Assembly: GCA_030433225.1 (NCBI GenBank)
Contig: JAUIMD010000053.1
Location: 1 to 8,959, forward strand
From: Bacteroidia bacterium
GTDB lineage: Bacteria > Bacteroidota > Bacteroidia > Bacteroidales > UBA5342
Direction of reading: 5' to 3'
Length of the DNA: 8,959 nt
Numbering within the stretch: position 1 is the stretch's first letter; every line of letters begins with the position of its first letter. Shown one piece after another: positions 1-5,514 of the stretch. A model generated the notes under the pieces. The model was not told the DNA's origin. It made no database searches and saw nothing but the letters and a program-made list of their open reading frames with translations. The position numbers and the translations under genes were made by a program.

Positions 1-321
1 GTACCGGTTTAAATAACTGAATGCATCGTTTGAGGTTTGTTCGGCAATAAGCCGGTAGCAGGCGTATAGCGTCATCCCTTTTAACGGGGTATATCCCAGT
101 TCAGCGTTTAACTGGTAACGATCCACATCAAACGCTTCATCCCATCTAATTTCCGGGGTCAGTTCGATTTTTAACGCTTGTGTGATTTTATGACTCAACG
201 CCACTGACCCGCGATATTGAAACCGGTTATCAACCTCTTGCGCACCCAAATGCAAGGGCACAAATAACATTATTCCAACCCACAGATACCGGGGTGCCTC
301 CATCTTCCGTAAACCTTTCAT
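1..321 (-). CDS. DUF2490-like predicted outer-membrane beta-barrel protein, 3' end outside the window
   Basis: An open frame of 107 codons runs from an ATG at 321 off the left edge, so only the N-terminus is present. Residues 1-28 look like a Sec signal peptide: basic start, hydrophobic core (YLWVGIMLFVPLHLG), then GAQ as a likely cleavage site. The mature part has alternating polar and hydrophobic strands (KITQALKIELTPEIRW, YQLNAELGYTPLKGMTLYACYR), with charged and aromatic residues placed as in DUF2490-type porin-like barrels. An in-frame ATG at 327 and another at 303 (M7) are alternative starts; none has a clear Shine-Dalgarno, as is usual in Bacteroidota. It lies downstream of the LytS/LytTR pair on the same strand after a 122-bp gap, so it could be a regulatory target or share the transcript. 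Assignment to DUF2490 is from pattern only; another barrel family is possible. No function is known for DUF2490. Confidence 0.6.
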   Translation of the reverse strand, partial: MKGLRKMEAPRYLWVGIMLFVPLHLGAQEVDNRFQYRGSVALSHKITQALKIELTPEIRWDEAFDVDRYQLNAELGYTPLKGMTLYACYRLIAEQTSNDAFSYLNRY

Positions 322-324
322 ATA

Positions 325-363
325 CATTGTATAAATGGATCTCAAGTATTGTATACAAGTATA
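325..363 (-). promoter_or_regulatory. Possible promoter/operator with repeated AT-rich boxes upstream of the barrel gene
   Basis: This gap segment holds a perfect 10-bp palindrome TTGTATACAA (349-358) and a near-exact direct repeat, cATTGTATA (325-333) and tATTGTATA (347-355), offset by 22 bp, about two helical turns. On the minus strand TATACTTG (362-355) matches the Bacteroidota -7 box TAnnTTTG with one mismatch, but no well-placed -33 TTG is evident. LytTR domains bind paired direct repeats spaced about 21-22 bp, and a LytTR gene sits just upstream, so an operator is conceivable. The match to published LytTR consensus bases is poor. Confidence 0.3.
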
Positions 364-443
364 TGCAATGAACGGATACGCTTAGGGACATGCAGCGGTA
401 AAGCGGCTAAATTTGCCATTGAAACGGGAAAAGGGGTACCCTG

Positions 444-1208
444 TCAGTTCTCCTGGTTATGTGTTAACCACTTTTTAAACACCCCTACCCGCGCCTTGCT
501 AATTAAAATTCGCTCTTTTGCAGGTACATGCAGGGTAACGGCCAACCGGTTTCCAAACCAAACCACTACTTCTTTAACAGCCGTGTGGGAAATAATAAAC
601 TGCCGGTTGGCTCTAAAAAACTGAGCCGGGTTTAGCTTTTGCATCAATGAATCGAGGGTGATGTCCACGCCCCATTCTTTACCTTCGAACGTGGTTAAGG
701 AAACCTTTTCGTTTTCAATGTAAAAAAAGGCCACCTGACGCGTGGGGATGGGAACAAACTTATCGGCATAACTTACCAGCAGGGTTTGCAGGTACGTCGT
801 TTTTTGAGCCAGTGTTTCCTGCGTGCGCCTGATGTTGGCTACCTGCTCGGCACGGGTTAATTTACGCAATTTATCCAGGGCACGCGCTATGGCATCCGGG
901 TCAATTGGTTTTAGCACATAGTCGATGCTGTTTACTTTAAAGGCTTCCAGGGCAAAGTTATCGTACGCGGTGGTAAAAATTACAGGACAGGTTATTTCCA
1001 CACTTTTAAAAATGTGGAACGACTGGCCGTCAGAAAGTTGAATATCCATAAATACCAAATCGGGAATGGGATGGTGTAAAAAGTAATCCACCGAGGATTT
1101 TACACTATCCAACACCTCCACCACTTTTATTTCCGGCGCCACTTCCATAAGAATGGCCTGCAGGTTTTTTACAGCAATGGCTTCATCTTCAACAATTATA
1201 GCATTCAT
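444..1208 (-). CDS. LytTR-family response regulator
   Basis: A 254-residue cytoplasmic response regulator: receiver domain (about residues 1-118) plus a C-terminal LytTR DNA-binding domain (about 150-250). The receiver has the acidic pair E7/D8, phospho-acceptor D55 in FMDIQL, the switch threonines T79/T80 (IFTTAY) and the conserved K100 in VLKP. The LytTR part shows the typical strands and the segment FFRANRQFIISHTAVKEV. Length is usual for the family. It starts at the ATG at 1208, one base after the kinase stop codon, so kinase and regulator are almost certainly co-transcribed and translationally linked. After phosphorylation it should bind paired direct repeats in target promoters. Targets are not shown by the sequence; the downstream barrel gene and the upstream lipoprotein gene are candidates by position. 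In Bacteroidota, annotation pipelines often label such proteins LytT/LytR/AlgR or BtrR/YpdB-like. Confidence 0.95.
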   Translation of the reverse strand: MNAIIVEDEAIAVKNLQAILMEVAPEIKVVEVLDSVKSSVDYFLHHPIPDLVFMDIQLSDGQSFHIFKSVEITCPVIFTTAYDNFALEAFKVNSIDYVLKPIDPDAIARALDKLRKLTRAEQVANIRRTQETLAQKTTYLQTLLVSYADKFVPIPTRQVAFFYIENEKVSLTTFEGKEWGVDITLDSLMQKLNPAQFFRANRQFIISHTAVKEVVVWFGNRLAVTLHVPAKERILISKARVGVFKKWLTHNQEN

Positions 1209-1209
1209 T

Positions 1210-2400
1210 TTAGTTGGTTTTTATGCGTAAAGGCAACTCCACCACAAACCTGTTTTTTTCGACGTAGCACGTAATGCCAACCCCACACAGGTACTGGTAA
1301 CGGTTTTCGAGGTTGGATAACCCTATGCCTGAATGCTCGCTATCGGCGCCATTGGGCTGATAACTATTTTCGACCACCAAGGTATCGGAATTGGGCATGT
1401 GCAGGTGAATTTTCATGGGAGCCGCTTTACTTATTTCATTGTGCTTTACAATGTTTTCAATCAGGGGTTGTATGGAAAGTGCAGGCAGTAGCCGCGATTC
1501 GAGGTACGCATCCTTCACGTCAATCGTAAAGTGCAGTTTATCTTCAAACCGTATGGATAACAGGTAGTGATAGGCCTGTGCAAATTTTATTTCGTCGCCC
1601 AAAGTAACCAGTTCCTGACCACTTTCCTTAAGAATATACCGGAATATATGGGATATTTCATGGATGTATGAAAGTGCCTTTTCGTTTTCTTTTTCGCGGA
1701 TTAGTCCCGATAAGGAATTCAGCGAATTGAAAAAAAAGTGAGGACTGATTTGTGCCGACAAAGCATCCAGTCTGCTTTTTATACTTTCCGTTTTTAAGGT
1801 TTCGTTTTCCACCAAAATGCCTTGCTGCTTAAACAGCATTTGAAACAGTTCGCCAAACAGCAGCACACTTACCAGCACAAACAACCCCTTAAACAATAGC
1901 ACCCCATCCTTATACCAGGCAAACGGAAAACCCGGTGCTCCCCTGCCCGTAAAAAGCAGGTGGTGCACAAAAATGGCAAGGCTACATACCCCTAAGCTAA
2001 CGGCAAACACCAGCGCAAATCGCAGGGGAGATGACAGGTGTACCTTCTTCATTTTACCCGCATACCATGGCGGATGATTCATCCATAATAATCCCCAGGC
2101 CACAACGGCGAAAAATAAAAAGCTGCCCAAAAGTTGTGTTTGTTTGGCGGGGTGTTTGCCAGGGTTTTGGGCATGTTTTTTAAATGCATCGGGTGGCGTG
2201 GAAGGTGACTCAACAAAGGCCCTGGCGGGTGGATTTTGCCTGATTTCAGGTGGTAAGTTTCTGCGAACCGTTGTTGGAACAGCAGCACTTTGGTCCAGTT
2301 CCCGCACCAGATCAGGGAAAACTACAAATACGCCAATTAATGCTGCCACCAGGGCATACATTACATGTGTATAGCGTAAGTATTTCAAATCCATACTCAT
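1210..2400 (-). CDS. LytS-type sensor histidine kinase (His_kinase family)
   Basis: A 396-residue inner-membrane sensor kinase, partner of the adjacent LytTR regulator. Four hydrophobic segments are visible, at about residues 12-30, 88-107, 127-149 and 166-188. A short coiled stretch (190-213) leads to the His_kinase phosphorylation motif, with H221 in QISPHFFFNSLNSL. The ATPase part has the N-box around N316 (LSIQPLIENIVKHN) and a glycine box GIGLSNLENRY (358-368). This is the short LytS/YehU-like architecture, without PAS or HAMP domains. Two oddities: the first extracytoplasmic loop (about 40-87) is long and rich in proline and basic residues, and the motif reads HFFFN where HFLFN is usual. 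The signal sensed cannot be deduced. The start is the ATG at 2400; an in-frame ATG two codons later (2394) is an alternative. Confidence 0.93.
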   Translation of the reverse strand: MSMDLKYLRYTHVMYALVAALIGVFVVFPDLVRELDQSAAVPTTVRRNLPPEIRQNPPARAFVESPSTPPDAFKKHAQNPGKHPAKQTQLLGSFLFFAVVAWGLLWMNHPPWYAGKMKKVHLSSPLRFALVFAVSLGVCSLAIFVHHLLFTGRGAPGFPFAWYKDGVLLFKGLFVLVSVLLFGELFQMLFKQQGILVENETLKTESIKSRLDALSAQISPHFFFNSLNSLSGLIREKENEKALSYIHEISHIFRYILKESGQELVTLGDEIKFAQAYHYLLSIRFEDKLHFTIDVKDAYLESRLLPALSIQPLIENIVKHNEISKAAPMKIHLHMPNSDTLVVENSYQPNGADSEHSGIGLSNLENRYQYLCGVGITCYVEKNRFVVELPLRIKTN

Positions 2401-2417
2401 AGGGTTAAAAATAGCGA

Positions 2418-2453
2418 AACTTTTATGCCGTTTAAAATACTGGCATAAAAGTT
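2418..2453. promoter_or_regulatory. Perfect 12-bp inverted repeat upstream of the kinase gene
   Basis: AACTTTTATGCC (2418-2429) and GGCATAAAAGTT (2442-2453) are exact reverse complements around a 12-nt AT-rich spacer. The repeat ends 18 bp before the kinase start codon and lies in the 82-bp gap after the lipoprotein gene. It could be a dimeric regulator's operator, or a stem-loop in a read-through transcript that attenuates or protects RNA. On the minus strand the stem is not followed directly by a long T-run (TCGCTATTTTT follows), so a strong intrinsic terminator is less likely. The minus strand also has TAACTTTT (2457-2450), a one-mismatch -7 box overlapping the left end of the repeat as read in that direction, which would fit an operator over a promoter. 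Confidence 0.5.
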
Positions 2454-2466
2454 AACGATTTACTTT

Positions 2467-2484
2467 AAAAACATCGCATGTTTT
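2467..2484 (-). terminator. Short AT-rich hairpin at the stop of the lipoprotein gene, weak terminator candidate
   Basis: ATGTTTT (2478-2484) and AAAACAT (2468-2474) form a 7-bp inverted repeat with a 3-nt loop. It abuts and slightly overlaps the TAA of the Cthe_2159-type gene. Read on the minus strand, the descending arm merges into TTTTT (2471-2467), as in an intrinsic terminator, but the stem has only one GC pair, so termination would be weak and read-through into the kinase gene is plausible. Confidence 0.35.
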
Positions 2485-4198
2485 ACCACGGTCCGGGGCG
2501 GCCTCCACTACCAAGGGTGGTTACCGATCCTGTAATACTAAAGGTTTGATAAAGGCTGCCGGCCGTGTAATTGCCACCGGTCAACAATCCGTTTATATTT
2601 TCACCTGTGTGGCTTCCTCCTGTGTACAGAGTGTAGGTTTTACCGATTTCAAGCTGGGGCAGTGAAATGACCACGGACTGCACATTTTTACCGGGTTGAA
2701 ATGTGAGCAAAGCTTCTCCGTTACTGTCTTGTAAATGAATGAGGGTACCACTTTGCAGCATAGATGAAAAATAAACGAGTACAGAGGGTTGTGCCGATCC
2801 TGTTGCGGGTGCCTGTGCCATACCCGAACTCCCTGATGCCACCAGAGTTCCACCACTCATGCTAAAACTGCCATCGTAATCCAACGCCCCGTTGTTGTTT
2901 TGCGTGGGACCATGTACCAGTACGGTACCACCGGTCATTGCAATGCTTCCATTGGCATCTATCCCGTCCCCGCCAGCATAAACGGTAATATATCCTCCAT
3001 TAATTTGGAGTGTATTGTTGCCTCCGGAACCTGTTCCTCTGCCCGGTCCCCCGGATGTTTCTGCACTGCCACTTGCGGCATTTATTCCATCATCAGAGGC
3101 CGTTAAGGTAATGGTTCCGCTGTTTAAGGTAATGGTTTGTGCCTCCAAGCCTTCGTAGCATTTTTCGATGAAAATAGCTGCATTGGAAACGGTGAGTGTA
3201 CTTTCTGCATGAAAAGCATCATCCTGGGTTGAAACCGTAAATTCACCCCCCTCCAGCAACAGGTCGGCATCGGAGTGCACCGCATCACCACTGCTGTTAA
3301 TGCTGAATGTTCCTCCATACACCTGTAAGGCCTGCCCGGCTTTTAATGCTTTGCCCGAGGCCGAGGTGCCGGTACAGGTAATGTCGAACAGGCCATCCTC
3401 AATTTTTAAATGCTGTATGCCATGTATTCCGTCTCCACCTGTATGGATGTTAAAGGTGCCATTTTTGATGGAAATGTACCCCATTCCTTCATCTTCATTA
3501 TCCGATTTTAATGCATCTCCCCCGCTTGTTATTGCATATGCTCCCTGGTCAATAATCAGGTAATCCTTCCCTCGTATGCCATCGTCTGCGGCATTAATCT
3601 GGTAAATTCCGCTCGCTAACAGCAAACCATCTTTGCTTGCAATGCCATCTTTGTAATGGCCGGTTACATGTAATGTTCCGGCACCATAAACGGATAAGTC
3701 GCATTTTGAAAATACAGCAGCATTGCTTTCTTCATCCGTATGCGATAAGCCGTCAGAAAATACATTCACACTATTCTCCTGTAAATAAATAAGGGTACTT
3801 AACGAGGTTTGTACAAATAAGGGAGCATCACTATTATGGCTCACTTCTACATTATTAAGGATAAGTCTTACCCTGGAAGTATCAGGCGCCACAACCCTTA
3901 TTTGCCCATCGTTCAGGGTACCTGTTAACCAAAATTGTCCCCCATTTTGTATGGTCAGCCGCTGGTTTTCAAACACAGCTCCGGGACCGTTTATGCTTGC
4001 AGAATTTCCTTCCAACCATATGTACGTTGTATCGGAAGTACTCCAGGTGGTATCCACTACTTCGCCCGGGTCGGTGGATTGGTCTTCCGTATGTTGCTCA
4101 ATTTCTGCATTTCTTTCGCATGCCATCGTAAGGAGGAGCGCTCCTATACCTAAACCCATCCACAGGGTCAGCTTTTCTTTTCCCATTGTAACCTTCAT
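2483..4198 (-). CDS. Cthe_2159-family beta-helix carbohydrate-binding lipoprotein
   Basis: A 571-residue exported lipoprotein. Residues 1-27 form a lipoprotein signal: lysines, hydrophobic core, then LLTMAC with C27 as the likely lipidated cysteine. From about residue 95 to 450 there are roughly eleven parallel beta-helix rungs of 21-28 residues. Each has an acidic turn of the type GDGI/DDAF/YEGLEA: near 183 (KDGIAS), 205 (DDGIRG), 227, 255 (GDGIHG), 304, 327 (DDAFHA), 348 (YEGLEA), 369 (DDGINA), 410 (GDGIDA) and 437. This periodic pattern is the signature of the Cthe_2159 family (carbohydrate-binding domain-containing protein), whose founding clostridial member binds calcium, polygalacturonate and cellulose. 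A Gly/Ser-rich insertion (376-395) interrupts the rungs, and a small beta-rich C-terminal region (about 465-560) ends in GGRPGPW. No hydrolase or lyase catalytic motif is seen. The start may be M5 (4186), because a perfect -7 box lies only 8 bp above the ATG at 4198. It precedes the LytS/LytTR genes on the same strand. Confidence 0.88.
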   Translation of the reverse strand: MKVTMGKEKLTLWMGLGIGALLLTMACERNAEIEQHTEDQSTDPGEVVDTTWSTSDTTYIWLEGNSASINGPGAVFENQRLTIQNGGQFWLTGTLNDGQIRVVAPDTSRVRLILNNVEVSHNSDAPLFVQTSLSTLIYLQENSVNVFSDGLSHTDEESNAAVFSKCDLSVYGAGTLHVTGHYKDGIASKDGLLLASGIYQINAADDGIRGKDYLIIDQGAYAITSGGDALKSDNEDEGMGYISIKNGTFNIHTGGDGIHGIQHLKIEDGLFDITCTGTSASGKALKAGQALQVYGGTFSINSSGDAVHSDADLLLEGGEFTVSTQDDAFHAESTLTVSNAAIFIEKCYEGLEAQTITLNSGTITLTASDDGINAASGSAETSGGPGRGTGSGGNNTLQINGGYITVYAGGDGIDANGSIAMTGGTVLVHGPTQNNNGALDYDGSFSMSGGTLVASGSSGMAQAPATGSAQPSVLVYFSSMLQSGTLIHLQDSNGEALLTFQPGKNVQSVVISLPQLEIGKTYTLYTGGSHTGENINGLLTGGNYTAGSLYQTFSITGSVTTLGSGGRPGPW

Positions 4199-4206
4199 TA
4201 TTTGTT

Positions 4207-4214
4207 CAAAGGTA
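4207..4214 (-). promoter_or_regulatory. Bacteroidota -7 promoter box for the Cthe_2159-type gene
   Basis: On the minus strand these bases read TACCTTTG, an exact match to the TAnnTTTG box used by the Bacteroidota primary sigma factor. No good TTG sits at the expected -33 distance. Transcription would begin around 4200-4203, almost at the ATG at 4198, implying either a leaderless message or use of the downstream ATG at 4186. Confidence 0.5.
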
Positions 4215-4292
4215 CAAATCCTGGAAACCGCTTACTCTGTGGCACAGGTGAAACGACGTAAATAAGGCCTGAATGTGGATTTTTGGGAGGTG

Positions 4293-4343
4293 TTAAGGCA
4301 ATTCGGTTCCCTTCAAAAGGGGTATTTTTTAGCCTTAATTTTT
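4293..4343 (+). terminator. Nested inverted repeat with T-runs; terminator or attenuator-like
   Basis: An inner hairpin CCCTT (4309-4313), loop CAA, AAGGG (4317-4321) is followed by GTATTTTTT, an intrinsic-terminator layout on the plus strand. It is enclosed by an outer perfect 7-bp repeat, TTAAGGC (4293-4299) with GCCTTAA (4332-4338), itself followed by TTTTT (4339-4343). No plus-strand gene ends here, so it would terminate a short leader or small RNA, or act as an attenuator 210 bp ahead of the DUF362 operon. The inner stem is only 5-6 bp, so activity is uncertain. Confidence 0.4.
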
Positions 4344-4553
4344 AAAATTTTAAACTCGCGTTGCATTACCGGTTATTTATAAAGGTGGAATTGCAGCATT
4401 TCATGTTGATGGGTGAAGTGTTATTTTCCATCCTCAATTAAAGCCATCGTGTTTATTTATTCTACCTATAAATTTTGCTATCTCATTCATTTTTAACCCT
4501 CCGCACCCATGTGCTACGCTCAATATTTGATAATTTTAGGCAAATTATGGGCT

Positions 4554-5474
4554 ATGAAACGACGTGAGTTTATTAAAAAATCGGTGAGTGCAGGGCTATT
4601 TGCATCAGCCGTATCCGGCTTAGCACTGGAAAATGTTTTTGCGGAAGGTACCGAAAACCTGGCGGGCAATTACGATTTGGTGGCGATAAAAGGAGGCGAG
4701 CCAGCCCCTATGTTTGATAAGGCCATGGCAGCTATGGGAGGCATGGAAGCCTTTGTAAAAAAAGGCCAGAGCGTAGTTATAAAACCCAACATTGGCTGGG
4801 ATAAAGCTCCGGAATTTGCCGCCAACACTAACCCCCTATTGGTAAAACGTATTGTGGAACACTGCCTTATGGCGGGTGCCTCATCGGTATATGTATTTGA
4901 CAATACATGCAACGAGTGGAGCCGCTGCTATAGCAACAGCGGAATACAAAAGGTGGTGAAAGAGGCCGGTGGTAAAATGGTTCCTGCCAATACCGAAGGA
5001 TACTACCAGGAGGTGGCCGTTGGAAAAGGGGTTACACTGCAGGCCACCAAAGTTCATGAGCTAATATTGGAGTCGGACGTATTTATTAACGTACCCGTAC
5101 TAAAAAACCATGGCGGTGCCAAATTAAGCATGGCCATGAAAAACCTGATGGGCGTTGTTTGGGACCGCCGTTTTTGGCACCGCAACGGACTTGATCAGTG
5201 TATTGCAGATTTCTCAACCTCACGCGTTCCGGATTTAAACATTATGGACGCTTACAACGTAATGCTTCGCAACGGACCCATGGGGGTTTCTACCAAAGAT
5301 GTTGCCAACATGAAGTCGTTACTCATATCGCCCAATATGGTAACCATGGATACCGCCGGTGCTAAAATGTTTGGAATGGAACCCGACACCATCGATTATA
5401 TTGTTAAAGCGCAAAGCATGGGCATTGGCAGCATGGATTTATCCGGCCAACGTATTAAACGCCTAACGGTGTAA
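4554..5474 (+). CDS. Tat-exported DUF362 domain protein
   Basis: A 306-residue protein of the DUF362 family (PF04015 type). The N-terminus MKRREFIKKS, with a hydrophobic stretch through about residue 23 and a likely cleavage near VFA (28-30), is a classic twin-arginine signal, so it should fold in the cytoplasm and be exported, which suggests a cofactor. DUF362 hallmarks follow: VVIKPNIGW (about 74-82), the block NTNPLLVKRIVEHCLMAGAS then VYVFDN, INVPVLKNHGGAKLS, and AMKNLMGVVWDRRFWH. There is no CxxCxxCxxxC ferredoxin motif, unlike DUF362 members fused to ferredoxins; here ferredoxin domains lie in the next gene. Cysteines occur singly (HCLM, TCNEW, RCYS, DQC). The start is placed at 4554 because the Tat motif begins there; an upstream in-frame ATG at 4509 would bury the signal behind 15 residues. 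The biochemical role of the family is not established. It forms an operon with the polyferredoxin gene 36 bp downstream. Confidence 0.88.
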   Translation: MKRREFIKKSVSAGLFASAVSGLALENVFAEGTENLAGNYDLVAIKGGEPAPMFDKAMAAMGGMEAFVKKGQSVVIKPNIGWDKAPEFAANTNPLLVKRIVEHCLMAGASSVYVFDNTCNEWSRCYSNSGIQKVVKEAGGKMVPANTEGYYQEVAVGKGVTLQATKVHELILESDVFINVPVLKNHGGAKLSMAMKNLMGVVWDRRFWHRNGLDQCIADFSTSRVPDLNIMDAYNVMLRNGPMGVSTKDVANMKSLLISPNMVTMDTAGAKMFGMEPDTIDYIVKAQSMGIGSMDLSGQRIKRLTV

Positions 5475-5478
5475 TTGA

Positions 5479-5514
5479 ATGAGGAGGATCCATACAGAAA
5501 GAACAAGCACATGA
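5479..5514 (+). other. Eleven-codon frame linking the two operon genes; possible coupling element
   Basis: After the DUF362 TAA (5472-5474), an ATG four bases on opens the short frame MRRIHTERTST. Its TGA (5512-5514) overlaps the polyferredoxin ATG (5511) as ATGA. A purine tract GAGGAGGA (5481-5488) lies inside it, too far (22 nt) from 5511 to be an ordinary Shine-Dalgarno. A ribosome finishing DUF362 could restart at 5479 and hand over at 5511. The geometry is visible; translation of the frame is conjecture and it may be chance. Confidence 0.25.

Larger units (their letters stand above)
4199..4553. other. 355-bp divergent intergenic region
   Basis: This is the only long gene-free stretch in the window. 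It separates the minus-strand lipoprotein gene from the plus-strand DUF362 operon and should hold both promoters. Besides the -7 box at 4207-4214 and the nested hairpin at 4293-4343, it contains a 14-bp AT-only palindrome TTTAAAATTTTAAA (4341-4354). Imperfect plus-strand -7-like strings occur at 4466-4474 (TAAATTTTG, spacer one base too long) and 4522-4529 (AATATTTG, one mismatch), the latter 24 bp before the DUF362 ATG. No convincing protein-coding frame was found; the longest plus-strand ATG frame inspected (from 4404) is 12 codons. Confidence 0.6.

Noticed and set aside
2483..4198. Repeated acidic Gly motifs considered as a DNA tandem repeat
   Set aside because: The repetition is at protein level (beta-helix rungs); the DNA of the rungs is diverged, with no exact tandem unit.
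3951..4265. Plus-strand open frames antisense to the lipoprotein gene's 5' end
   Set aside because: They overlap the clear signal peptide and beta-helix frame on the other strand and show no domain or composition of a real protein.
4341..4354. 14-bp palindrome TTTAAAATTTTAAA
   Set aside because: It is made only of A and T in an AT-rich gap; such palindromes arise easily and no T-run or second copy supports a site.
4509..4553. Upstream ATG extending the DUF362 protein by 15 residues
   Set aside because: The twin-arginine signal MKRREFIKKS begins at 4554; the extension would bury it and its sequence looks like translated leader DNA.
5475..5510. TTG start giving the polyferredoxin 12 extra residues
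   Set aside because: The extra residues are charged and precede a good membrane-protein start (MKLNILKPMR) at an ATG; TTG directly after the upstream stop is less plausible.
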